From Cellvibrionales bacterium UBA2618 (GTDB lineage: Bacteria; Pseudomonadota; Gammaproteobacteria; Pseudomonadales; Porticoccaceae), in NCBI GenBank assembly GCA_002339165.1, contig DDJS01000109.1, forward strand, positions 1 to 12,612: 12,612 bases of DNA. The letters run 5' to 3'. Under the pieces are notes generated by a model. It was given only the letters and a program-made list of their open reading frames with translations, did not search any database and was not told where the DNA came from. Shown here piece after piece: positions 1 through 7,004 of the stretch; positions within the stretch are counted from its first letter, which is position 1, and each line of letters begins with the position of its first letter. Both the position numbers and the translations under genes were made by a program.

Positions 1-208
1 AGGCTAATCGCCGGCGAGTTCTTGCATCAGGTAGGTGTACTGTAGTGCAATACGTTTGGCCGTTTCTTTAAGGAATCACCTCATCAACACTGGAAAAATC
101 CTTCCCCGATGTATTTTTTAGTGTCATCTGGCTGAATGGACAATGATCTAACCGATCTAACAACACCCACTTCATGCATCCGACTGCGGGTGCTTCGGCA
201 GTTGCGCC
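1..208. other. Left-edge stretch without a confident gene
   Basis: No intact gene is visible. On the minus strand a 19-codon frame opens at ATG 127 and ends at 68. The +1 frame then stays open to a TAG at 4-6, ending in residues YTYLMQELAGD. Joined by skipping one base, the two would give a peptide of about 40 residues. No Shine-Dalgarno precedes ATG 127, so this may be a decayed gene end or chance. A tandem 9-bp repeat (gatctaacc, gatctaaca) lies at 145-162. No convincing terminator was seen for the small gene ending at 209. Confidence 0.3.
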
Positions 209-547
209 CTATTGGCCAAAGGGTTGTTCGCCAAGTTGCAGTGACCGTTCAACCTCGGTATCGGTGACCACACCCTTTTGCGCGGCAATGGTATTGATGA
301 GCTTTGCGTTGACCTGCACGAGTAAAGGCCGCCACTCATCCTCGACTCTATTTGCGTGACCAGTCCAATCGGCCCCGGTTGTTTTCATGTTTTGAATGAT
401 TCTCTCGTCATGGTCAATTTTATCCTTGAGCATGCCGGTCATATGCACCAGCGTGTTGATTTGCCCATTGCGACGTATTTCTGCGTGTTGAAGGTGCAAT
501 TGACCCATTGCGATCGCTAAAGCCAATATTATCGCGGCGATTTCCAT
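209..547 (-). CDS. Small membrane-anchored helical protein, unknown function
   Basis: I do not recognise this 112-residue protein. Residues 2-14 form a short hydrophobic segment (EIAAIILALAIAM), probably an N-terminal membrane anchor. The rest is polar, charged and apparently helical, with heptad-like spacing around residues 18-60 (HAEIRRNGQINTL, MLKDKIDHDERII), suggesting a coiled coil facing the periplasm or cytoplasm. There are no cysteines and no enzyme motif. The start is well supported: ATG 547 is preceded by AAGGAGAGG (555-563), with 7 bases between GAGG and the ATG. It stands alone, 310 bases downstream of yceH on the same strand. Small phage spanin or holin-like proteins can have this layout, but no lysis genes are nearby. 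Confidence 0.65.
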   Translation of the reverse strand: MEIAAIILALAIAMGQLHLQHAEIRRNGQINTLVHMTGMLKDKIDHDERIIQNMKTTGADWTGHANRVEDEWRPLLVQVNAKLINTIAAQKGVVTDTEVERSLQLGEQPFGQ

Positions 548-857
548 TTTGTGACCTCTCCTTGTAATAAATAAACGTTATTTTTGTGCTCTGAATCAGC
601 CTCATAGTCCACGACATACCCTAAAAAAAGGACGCATAGGCAGAGTAAAACCAATACTGCCCGAAACCGAGTTGGAAATCAAAAAAGCGATAATTAGGTG
701 TGTTATTGGCAAAACCAGAACGCCTTTTTCAGCCCGTTGTCATTGAAGTCTGACCTAAATTTTGCCTAGTGCCTTATCACTTACAATTGGCCAGACCTCA
801 CCGCTATTTGGGTTAACCCGCGGTGTTATCAGATGCCTTCTCATCGGCGGTGTTTTG
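548..857. other. Intergenic region between yceH and the small membrane protein
   Basis: No gene is supported here. The stretch should hold the promoter of the small minus-strand gene ending at 209, but no clear -35/-10 pair was seen. Near yceH the hexamer GCGGTG and its complement occur three times: CACCGC at 799-804 and GCGGTGTT at 820-827 and 847-854. A perfect 10-bp palindrome, gggttaaccc, sits at 810-819. A short inverted repeat (GATG/CATC) lies between the two direct copies. No T-run follows on either strand, so these do not form a classical terminator. Confidence 0.4.
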
Positions 858-1490
858 TTACTGCAACGACAGCAGATGGGCGAGTTGTTGTTTTAAATCG
901 GCCACCTCCGCCTCCAGCGCATCCAAGCGCTCGGTATCATGAGTGGCCACCGCTCTTGGCCCTTTTGACTGCGCGGGTGCTGCTGTTTGGTGCGGCTGAT
1001 CTAATAGGCACTGGGCATAACGCGCTTCGCGTTGACCCGACTGGGGCGGCAGTTGCTCAACCATCGCTTCTTCGCGGGCCATCAAGGCCTCTAGCGCATC
1101 CAAGACGTGATCTTCGTGTTCGACCATGCGCAATGTGCGGGCAATCAGTTCATTGAGCGTCTGCGGCCCGCGCAACAGCAGTATAGAGACCACCGCCTGC
1201 TCTGCTGGACGCAGCTTGAGTTTCATCCGCATGCGGTGCTGATAGCGGTGACTGCGCGAGGTCACATCACCACTAACCCAACCCTTAGTTGATAGCGCCG
1301 CCAGCGTCTGAGCGAGTTTGGCAATCTCTATATTCATGACCGGGTTGCGGTTGGTTTTTTGATTACAGGCATTCAGCAAGCTGTTTTCCGTCAGTGGGTA
1401 CTGATCGGGCGTGGCTAGGTGTTTTTCCATCAAACAGGCGAGCACGCGCGCCTCGATTGGGGTTAAATCAGTGAGATAAGATGTACTCAT
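858..1490 (-). CDS. yceH: YceH family protein (UPF0502, DUF480)
   Basis: This 210-residue protein matches the E. coli YceH family (about 215 residues). Diagnostic stretches are L9-TPIEARVLACLMEK-H24, TPDQYPLTENSLLNACNQKT (27-46) followed by NRNPVM (47-52), LLLRGPQT (104-111) and REARY (154-158). The family is built of two winged-helix domains, here roughly residues 7-85 and 92-160. A low-complexity linker (165-185) and a C-terminal coiled coil (186-208, LDALEAEVADLKQQLAHLL) follow. The molecular role is not established; the fold suggests nucleic-acid or protein binding in the cytoplasm. The start is ATG 1490; no strong Shine-Dalgarno is visible, and an 8-bp palindrome (ggacgtcc, 1494-1501) lies just upstream. 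It appears to be a single-gene unit. Confidence 0.93.
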   Translation of the reverse strand: MSTSYLTDLTPIEARVLACLMEKHLATPDQYPLTENSLLNACNQKTNRNPVMNIEIAKLAQTLAALSTKGWVSGDVTSRSHRYQHRMRMKLKLRPAEQAVVSILLLRGPQTLNELIARTLRMVEHEDHVLDALEALMAREEAMVEQLPPQSGQREARYAQCLLDQPHQTAAPAQSKGPRAVATHDTERLDALEAEVADLKQQLAHLLSLQ

Positions 1491-1940
1491 AATGGACGTC
1501 CGTTGTCGTTCAAGGTCGAGCGAATTGATCGCATATATAGGCCGCTTTGGTTGCCTACGTAGATTAGCATAACGTGGATAAAATAAGGTTTTAAATGCTT
1601 TATTCTTACCCTAACTCGGCGAGTTTTAAACGCTCGGCGTTAGCCCGCTGCATCAACCAGCATGCTTGTAGCAACGTGCCCTGACCAAGCGCGCACGGCA
1701 AGCTTTATAGTGCGCGTTCCCAGCGGCATAGTTAGCCACCAATCTTTTTACCAAGGTGTCGGGCAACGCGCTCATCATCTGCTCGTAATCGATACGCAGC
1801 GCCTACAAGGTCACCAGTATCCTCGCCCCCCACCCCCGTCTTTACAGCGCGCGTATTTCGGCCGCAGGTGCGCACATGGCGAGCCGTATTTAGTCCACCG
1901 CAAGTCATCGCGTCGAGCAATAGTGCGCCTTCGATGTGCC
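1491..1940. other. Intergenic region with palindromes and decayed-looking coding fragments
   Basis: This 450-base gap separates the sulfatase stop from the yceH start, both on the minus strand. The part nearest yceH (1491-1610) is AT-rich and should carry its promoter; TTAAAA and TATGCT spaced 17 bases on the minus strand is a weak candidate. Two 13-bp near-palindromes lie at 1613-1641. From 1653 to 1940 all frames show partial coding character. One minus frame is open from ATG 1778 to a TGA at 1653-1655 (41 residues, MMSALPDTLVKRLV...). Another is open from the sulfatase end to a TGA at about 1811. They sit in different frames around a C-rich tract (1826-1837), which fits a frameshifted gene remnant, but no family was recognised. 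Confidence 0.4.
1613..1641. repeat. Pair of 13-bp near-palindromes
   Basis: AACTCGGCGAGTT (1613-1625) and AACGCTCGGCGTT (1629-1641) are each inverted repeats and are separated by three bases. Each reads as arms of 5-6 bases around a 1-3 base centre, and they share the core CTCGGCG. The centre-to-centre distance is 16 bp. They lie about 125-150 bases upstream of yceH on its strand and about 300 bases past the sulfatase stop. They could be a tandem operator or two small hairpins. The first is followed by only a short TTTT on the plus strand, so a strong terminator is unlikely. Confidence 0.45.
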
Positions 1941-3740
1941 CTATTCCGGGCGGCGCTTTACCCGAGCCCGATAGGCCAGCGCAAACGGTAATAAAATCAG
2001 GATCAGCAAAAGGCTGATAAGGATTTCATCCGCATAGCGTTTTTGTAGGGCGTTCAGAACAATCTGTCGCTCGTGCCGGTACCCGTCGGGAATTGGCAAA
2101 ATATTGTTGTCCTTAACGTACGCTTGGTAGCGCGCTAGCATACGCTGCAACAGCAACGGGTTTTCTACGCTGAGATCGTTAGTCTCACCGGGGTCGAGCA
2201 CAATATTAAATAGATGCCACTGCCCATCGCCATAGGTTCCACGATTGAGAACAATCTTATGCTGGCCCATAAACAACGCGCCGTGGCCGGCCAATTCAAA
2301 ACCCACTGCATCGTCTTCACCATAAACAGCGTCGGCGCTGCCATCCACTAGCGGCAGCAAACTACGCCCGATCATCGGCTCTACCCGTCGGCCGCCATAG
2401 CGCTGCGGTGCCGGCGCAAGGCCGGTGAAAGCCAAGATCGTCGGCGCAACGTCGATCACCGAGGCAAAGGCTGCGGTAAACTGATCTTTAACCGGCACGC
2501 GTTCTCCGGCGATGATCATCGGTACGCGCATACCGCCCTCGCCAAGATAAAATTTGTAATAAGCCAGAGGCGAGGCTGCGGCGCTAGCAAAACTCGGACT
2601 GATGGCGTTAAAACTGCCTTTTAAACCGAGAGTTTCATAGTCCACGCTATAACCCTGCGACGCCAGCGCCCATCGATTTAACCAACTATTTTGAGCGGCT
2701 TCACCCATAGCTTCGGCGCCGTTATCGGAAGAAAAAATAAATACTGTATTCTGGTACTCGCCCAAGCGTTTCAAGTGTGCGACCAACCGCCCGATATGAT
2801 GATCCATGGCCTCAACCATGGCCCCATAAACCGCCATGCGTTTGGCCTCGTAAGCCTGCTGCACAGGGGTTAACGCCTGCCACTGTGTGGTGCTCGCCAT
2901 CTCGACCATACCGGTTTCCGCAGGCACCACGCCAAGCTCAATGGCGCGCTGTTGGCGCTGGTCTCTAATCGCGTGCCAACCACCGTCATACACACCCACG
3001 TAGCGATCGATAAATTCCTCGGGCGCCTGCACCGGAATATGCACTGCCTGAAACGGCAAATACGCAAAAAATGGCGCGCCATCGTGCTGATTCTCATCGA
3101 TAAACTCGATCATCTTGTCGACCAAAAACCGCGACGAATAAAATTCTTCAGGTAACTGATATTGCTCGCCATCGGCGTACCAATTCGCTCGGTCGTAAAT
3201 CGGCAGATAGGTTTTATGCTGCCAATTGTCGGCACCAGAATCACCCAGCGCCAGCGTCCGCTCGAACCCTCTACGGCTGGGTAACTGGCGCGGCGTCTGG
3301 CCGAGATGCCACTTGCCGGCCATGTAAGTGTGGTAACCGGCGTCTTGCAGCAAGGTTGCCACCGTGACCACATTGTCACCCAAGGTTCCTGCGTAGTGGC
3401 TGTGTGCGGCTTGCTCGGGCGGCATAGTCTCGGGAATGTTCGGCACACCGGCGCGATGGCTATCGACCCCGGTTAGGAGCATGGCCCGCGACGGTGCGCA
3501 ATTAGCCGCGGTATGATAGTTGCTAAAACTAACCCCCGCTTTCGCCAGTGCGCTGAGGTTGGGCGTCTGTATCTCGCTGCCATAACTGGCCAAATCGGTA
3601 AAGCCAAGGTCATCGGCAAGAATCAGCACCACGTTCGGTGGGCGCTGCGCATCGGCGATGATCAACGAACTGGTGCACAGGCCCACCAGCATCAGTAACC
3701 GCGAAATAGAAGATAATACCGCACTCGACTTTAACGCCAT
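1941..3740 (-). CDS. Secreted type I sulfatase with C-terminal membrane anchor
   Basis: This 599-residue protein belongs to the formylglycine-dependent sulfatases (alkaline phosphatase superfamily), which hydrolyse sulfate esters. Family signatures are clear: metal ligands D43-D44 (ILADDLG), the FGly motif CAPSRAMLLTG starting at C81, GKWHLG (142-147, with K143 and H145), H234 (QAVHIP), the DNG site at 339-341 and GGMRVP (402-407). A signal peptide covers about residues 1-31 with an ADA site at 29-31. The C-terminus has a hydrophobic helix (573-590) followed by RARVKRRPE, so the enzyme is probably held in the inner membrane with its catalytic domain in the periplasm. C81 must be converted to formylglycine by a maturase that is not in the window. 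ATG 3740 lies three bases past the stop of the upstream gene, suggesting coupled translation. The sulfated substrate cannot be deduced. Confidence 0.93.
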   Translation of the reverse strand: MALKSSAVLSSISRLLMLVGLCTSSLIIADAQRPPNVVLILADDLGFTDLASYGSEIQTPNLSALAKAGVSFSNYHTAANCAPSRAMLLTGVDSHRAGVPNIPETMPPEQAAHSHYAGTLGDNVVTVATLLQDAGYHTYMAGKWHLGQTPRQLPSRRGFERTLALGDSGADNWQHKTYLPIYDRANWYADGEQYQLPEEFYSSRFLVDKMIEFIDENQHDGAPFFAYLPFQAVHIPVQAPEEFIDRYVGVYDGGWHAIRDQRQQRAIELGVVPAETGMVEMASTTQWQALTPVQQAYEAKRMAVYGAMVEAMDHHIGRLVAHLKRLGEYQNTVFIFSSDNGAEAMGEAAQNSWLNRWALASQGYSVDYETLGLKGSFNAISPSFASAAASPLAYYKFYLGEGGMRVPMIIAGERVPVKDQFTAAFASVIDVAPTILAFTGLAPAPQRYGGRRVEPMIGRSLLPLVDGSADAVYGEDDAVGFELAGHGALFMGQHKIVLNRGTYGDGQWHLFNIVLDPGETNDLSVENPLLLQRMLARYQAYVKDNNILPIPDGYRHERQIVLNALQKRYADEILISLLLILILLPFALAYRARVKRRPE

Positions 3741-3743
3741 CGA

Positions 3744-4121
3744 TCAATCCTGCTCGGCAAGGCGCGTCGAGGCAAACAGCAATAACAGTGAAATCAGAAT
3801 CTCGGGAACGATCGCATCCACCACCAATGGCGCACCGTGAAACAGCCAAGCAATGGTTCTCGACAGAGCTGCCAAGCCGAGCAGTGCAATCGCCGGGTAG
3901 TACCAAACTCGCTTGGCGGTGGTCAAAGCGCAGATGATAAAAAGACCTAGCGCGAGGAAAAATGAACCCATATCGCCAATCTGTGCGCTACGGCCTATGC
4001 CGTCCAGCAGCGGCATACCCAACTCCGCCGCCACGCCCTCGGGCGCTACCAGCCAGCGCAAGCCCATGGTTAAAAACAACATTGCTGCCAGCGCTACCAA
4101 CACCCACAAAATCTTTTTCAT
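3744..4121 (-). CDS. Small four-helix membrane protein (DUF4345-like)
   Basis: The 125-residue product is strongly hydrophobic, with four predicted membrane helices at about residues 4-22, 50-68, 75-93 and 103-118. Conserved-looking loop residues are LRWLVAPEGVAAELGMPLLD (21-40) and GRSAQIGDMG (43-52). This pattern resembles the DUF4345 family of unknown function; the family name is from memory and tentative. A longer frame opens at TTG 4142, but ATG 4121 is favoured because GAGGTGG (4124-4130) lies directly upstream of it and MKKILWVLVALAA makes a natural N-terminus. It sits between the tandem DsbA-like gene (54 bases upstream) and the sulfatase (3 bases downstream). Its last helix contains EILISLLL, also found in the sulfatase anchor. 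It may help localise or assemble the sulfatase, but this is only inference. Confidence 0.82.
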   Translation of the reverse strand: MKKILWVLVALAAMLFLTMGLRWLVAPEGVAAELGMPLLDGIGRSAQIGDMGSFFLALGLFIICALTTAKRVWYYPAIALLGLAALSRTIAWLFHGAPLVVDAIVPEILISLLLLFASTRLAEQD

Positions 4122-4123
4122 AA

Positions 4124-4130
4124 CCACCTC
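4124..4130 (-). promoter_or_regulatory. Shine-Dalgarno deciding the start at 4121
   Basis: On the minus strand the bases read GAGGTGG, with the GAGG core five bases before ATG 4121. No comparable site precedes the TTG at 4142, so the shorter product is preferred. Confidence 0.65.
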
Positions 4131-4175
4131 AACCTTCGTCAATATCCCTATAATTTGGGTCGCGTAAAGTACTTA

Positions 4176-5564
4176 TTAATCCGATCGATGCGCCAATTGA
4201 CGCTGAATTTCGATCTCCAGCAACCACAGTCGATCCTGCCCCCAGGTTGCCAGCACCTGCTCACCGCGTCGATTCAAAAGACGCAAACTCGGCACCCCCC
4301 AGAGGCCTGCATCATACATCGCCCGTCGGTTGCGCTCTAATTCTTCCTGCCAGGCGCTGCAACCGAACAGGGTCTTTGCCACACGCCAGTCCAAACCGGC
4401 GGTTTCAACCACCGTCCGCAAACCCGCATCGCGGTTGGTATTGACGCCGAGGGCAAAAGCCGCGCGCAAAAAGCTCGACAACAGGGCGGTGCCCTTGCCC
4501 TGCTCGCAAGCCCATGGATAGAGCGAATAGCATCGCCTGATAGGTTCGCCAATTGGGTCGTAAAAGCGGCCAAAGTCAATGTTTGCCGCGCGCGCCTCGC
4601 GCGCCACATCAGTAAAAATATACACCCCTTTTTCGCGGGTCAATGGCACACCGCGCATCACCATAGGTAACACTGGGCGAACTACCAATCTAACGCCCGT
4701 TCGGCGCGCCAAATCCACCACCGGATCGAAAAAAATTGCCGTGTATGGACTGCGCAACGAGACATAAATTTCCAGCGTCAGCGTTTGATTATCATGCAAT
4801 AACTGGGGTTGCGCTGGAATTTGCCCGCTTGGGCGCGCAGCCAGCGGTTGCGCATCCGGTTGTCTATCTAACCCGAGTGCGGTAAGGCGCTGTTCGAGAT
4901 GATACAGTCGGTCGACGCCCCAATACCACTCTCCGGCACAATAAAACATCGCCCCCGAGTAATGGCCCAGTTCGCTTCGCCGCGCATTACCCGCGATCAG
5001 TCGTTGACGCAACTCGCTCTCGGAGGCCGCACCCAAGGAATCGACTAAAGCATTGAGCGCGCCATCATCGCCAGCCCAAAAGGCCGCACCAATCTGAGTG
5101 GTTCGATCGACAAAATCACCGCCCGTGCGCGCGCTCAATAAAGCCAGTGCTGTGGCAATCTGGTCGGCGTTAGGTGGCGCGGGACAATCCGGAAAGCGCA
5201 ACCCATAATGGCTCGCAATGCGGCTCGCATCGCGACGAGCCAAGTCCAGTAGCAGTTCAGGCTCTGGTGTATTGCCATCGCTGGGGGCATCCACCAAATG
5301 ACACATCAAATCAATGTCGTAGCGCTCGCGCAGCGGCGCAAGTAACTGCGCGGCAAGATGGCTGTAGCCGTCGTCAATCTGATGAAAGTATTCGACCACA
5401 TGCCTAGCACCGGATGCCGCGCGCGCCTTCTCAAACCGTTGACGACGGCGCAGCAAGCGCTCGGGTGTCGCCAACCAGCGGCTAATCCGAGACGTCAGCC
5501 AGCGAACCAAGGGATTCGGATCCATCGTCGCTGCGCCACCTTGCTCGCGAAACTCAGGGGCCAT
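4176..5564 (-). CDS. Tandem DsbA/HCCA-isomerase-type thioredoxin-fold protein
   Basis: This 462-residue protein appears to hold two copies of the DsbA-like fold of 2-hydroxychromene-2-carboxylate isomerases and kappa-class glutathione transferases. The second (about 263-457) is well preserved: strand LEIYVSLRSPY (264-274) with the SP pair expected at the active site (S272-P273), cis-proline motif GVPS (423-426) and WGQDRLWLLE (441-450). The first (about 54-228) repeats this order: VEYFHQIDDGY (57-67), FWAGDD (162-167) and YWGVDRLYHLEQRL (214-227). There D65-G66 replace S-P and SGAM replaces GVPS, so it may be inactive. No CXXC motif, signal peptide or membrane helix is seen, so it is probably cytoplasmic and uses glutathione or a CoA-like substrate. 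The frame opens at TTG 5600, but ATG 5564 has GAGG five bases upstream. It is the first gene of the sulfatase operon. Confidence 0.8.
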   Translation of the reverse strand: MAPEFREQGGAATMDPNPLVRWLTSRISRWLATPERLLRRRQRFEKARAASGARHVVEYFHQIDDGYSHLAAQLLAPLRERYDIDLMCHLVDAPSDGNTPEPELLLDLARRDASRIASHYGLRFPDCPAPPNADQIATALALLSARTGGDFVDRTTQIGAAFWAGDDGALNALVDSLGAASESELRQRLIAGNARRSELGHYSGAMFYCAGEWYWGVDRLYHLEQRLTALGLDRQPDAQPLAARPSGQIPAQPQLLHDNQTLTLEIYVSLRSPYTAIFFDPVVDLARRTGVRLVVRPVLPMVMRGVPLTREKGVYIFTDVAREARAANIDFGRFYDPIGEPIRRCYSLYPWACEQGKGTALLSSFLRAAFALGVNTNRDAGLRTVVETAGLDWRVAKTLFGCSAWQEELERNRRAMYDAGLWGVPSLRLLNRRGEQVLATWGQDRLWLLEIEIQRQLAHRSD

Positions 5565-5569
5565 GCCTA

Positions 5570-5573
5570 CCTC
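5570..5573 (-). promoter_or_regulatory. Shine-Dalgarno deciding the start at 5564
   Basis: GAGG on the minus strand lies five bases before ATG 5564. The longer reading from TTG 5600 lacks such a site. A third option, ATG 5525, has AAGGTGG about eleven bases upstream and is less likely. Confidence 0.55.
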
Positions 5574-5930
5574 ATCGTTAATCTGTGTAAGTAAAACCAA
5601 ATTAACAGCTTATCGGCGCAAAATAAACTGACATGCATAGTGCTGTATTAAATTGACAGCCAAAATAGCAACCGCTAGGCTCAAACGCCATCGAGCTTTT
5701 GGGCAGCGCCTCAACAAGATGCGTCAGTGGACGAGTTCAGCTAGCTGGGTAGGTCCAAAATGGCACGGCTTAGAGGCGATAAAAACTGACGCGCAATAGA
5801 GCGCTGGGCATGCGGTAGACAGATGCTGCAGCGGTCAATTAAAGATTGGCTAAAGGCGCTGGTTAGGGCGCAAAAAAATAAGGTCTGATCAGGGACACTA
5901 TTTTCGGTCGGGTGACAACGAGGCAAAACA
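5574..5930. other. Divergent intergenic region between the sulfatase operon and the MBL hydrolase
   Basis: This region must hold promoters for both divergent units. For the leftward operon, the minus strand near 5640-5675 is AT-rich (TTGGCTGTCAATTTAATACA); TTGGCT with TATGCA spaced 18 bases, or TTGCTA with TAATAC spaced 15, are weak candidates. For the rightward gene no clear -35/-10 pair was found. A perfect palindrome, CTGATCAG, lies at 5885-5892, 38 bases before the MBL start. A minus frame (5741-5926) stays open for 61 codons but begins with TTG, has no internal ATG and no recognisable similarity, so it is not called. Confidence 0.4.
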
Positions 5931-7004
5931 ATGAAAAAAAATCTAATTATCGCAACGTTAATTCTGTGTTTTCTCTCGTTACTGGTTTACGTGCAGCGCG
6001 CTAACATCGCGCTACTGATTCTTCCCAGTGCACTGCAACAAACCGTTGATCGCAACACAATTGAAGAGCTCGGCGATGGTCTGCACCTCGCTCTATGTGG
6101 CGCCGGTGGCCCTATGCCTTCGGCCACGCGATCGGGACCCTGCGTCGCCGTGATCGGCGCAGGAAAACTATTTTTGGTCGACGCCGGCAGCAATGGCGTT
6201 CGCAATCTGGCGCGCATGGGTTATCCGTTGGGCAACATCGATGGCGTCTTTATCAGCCACTTTCACTCCGATCATATCGACGGACTCGGCGAGATGGCGA
6301 CGCTGCGCTGGGCCGCTGGTAGCCATACACGCCCGCTGCCGGTCTACGGGCCCGAGGGGGTCGCCGATGTAGTCGATGGCTTCAACACCGCCTACGCACG
6401 CGATGCGGTCTACCGCAACGATCACCATGGCGATGTGGCCACGCCGCTCAGCGGTGCCGGTATGCGCGCCATCAGCATCCCATCGCCGGCGAACGGTGAA
6501 CTCCGACTAGTCTACGCAGGCGATGGCTTAAAAGTTGAAATGCTGCGCGTTGCGCACGCACCGATCGATCCGGCGGTAGCCTATCTGTTTAGTTATAAGG
6601 GACGCACGATATTGATTTCAGGCGATACAAATAAGTCTAAAAACCTGCAAAAATTCGCCCATAACGTCGATCTGTTGGTACACGAGGCGCTAGCACCCAA
6701 GCTCCTGATAGCGATGGAAAATGCCGCTCTGGCCACCAATGACGCATCCCGCGCAAAGATTTTTGGCGACGTTTTGGACTACCACACCAGCCCCACTGAG
6801 GCGGCCGAAATCGCTCGCGATGCAAACGTCGGCCACCTGCTTTACTATCACGTAGTGCCGCCGCTGCCAGCGCCGGGTTTGGAAGCGCTATGGCTAAAAG
6901 GTGTCGACGATATTTTTACCGAGTATACGCTTGGCCGCGACGGCACCAGCATCTCTCTGCCAGCCGATTCGGAGAGCATCGTCCATCGGGGCTCGGATTT
7001 TTAA
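5931..7004 (+). CDS. Membrane-anchored metallo-beta-lactamase-fold hydrolase (RNase Z-like subgroup)
   Basis: The 357-residue protein has an N-terminal hydrophobic stretch (about 4-19, with more to 32) without a clear cleavage site, so it is probably anchored and faces the periplasm. The MBL metal-binding set is complete: H110-F-H112-S-D114-H115, H209 (AHAPIDPAVAY), D232 (ILISGDTN), with H285 (YHTSP) and H307 (YYHVVPP) toward the end. The order GDT followed by HTSPTEAAEIA resembles RNase Z-like hydrolases, a branch that also includes alkyl/aryl sulfatases of the Pseudoalteromonas AtsA type. With a membrane anchor, tRNA processing is unlikely; esters, lactones or sulfate esters are plausible substrates. 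ATG 5931 follows GAGG (5920-5923) at 7 bases. It runs in the same direction as the acyl-CoA synthetase 198 bases downstream but probably has its own promoter. Confidence 0.87.
   Translation: MKKNLIIATLILCFLSLLVYVQRANIALLILPSALQQTVDRNTIEELGDGLHLALCGAGGPMPSATRSGPCVAVIGAGKLFLVDAGSNGVRNLARMGYPLGNIDGVFISHFHSDHIDGLGEMATLRWAAGSHTRPLPVYGPEGVADVVDGFNTAYARDAVYRNDHHGDVATPLSGAGMRAISIPSPANGELRLVYAGDGLKVEMLRVAHAPIDPAVAYLFSYKGRTILISGDTNKSKNLQKFAHNVDLLVHEALAPKLLIAMENAALATNDASRAKIFGDVLDYHTSPTEAAEIARDANVGHLLYYHVVPPLPAPGLEALWLKGVDDIFTEYTLGRDGTSISLPADSESIVHRGSDF

Noticed and set aside
833..1156. Plus-strand 107-codon frame opposite yceH
   Set aside because: Antisense shadow of yceH; proline/arginine-rich and without family features.
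1732..1920. Minus-strand 62-codon frame
   Set aside because: Starts with TTG, no ribosome site; composition less protein-like than the neighbouring frame ending at 1653.
1662..1991. Plus-strand 109-codon frame overlapping the sulfatase end
   Set aside because: Overlaps the real sulfatase gene in antisense, lacks a ribosome site and shows no recognisable domain.
3110..3448. Minus-strand 112-codon frame inside the sulfatase gene
   Set aside because: Alternate-frame shadow of a gene with complete catalytic motifs.
4122..4142. N-terminal extension of the small membrane protein to TTG 4142
   Set aside because: The extension codons contain the GAGGTGG ribosome site of ATG 4121.
4337..4609. Minus-strand 90-codon frame inside the tandem DsbA-like gene
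   Set aside because: Alternate-frame shadow; no motif.
5565..5600. N-terminal extension of the tandem DsbA-like protein to TTG 5600
   Set aside because: ATG 5564 has GAGG at five bases; the TTG has none.
5741..5926. Minus-strand 61-codon frame in the divergent intergenic region
   Set aside because: TTG start, no internal methionine, no similarity, and it would occupy the promoter region of the MBL gene.
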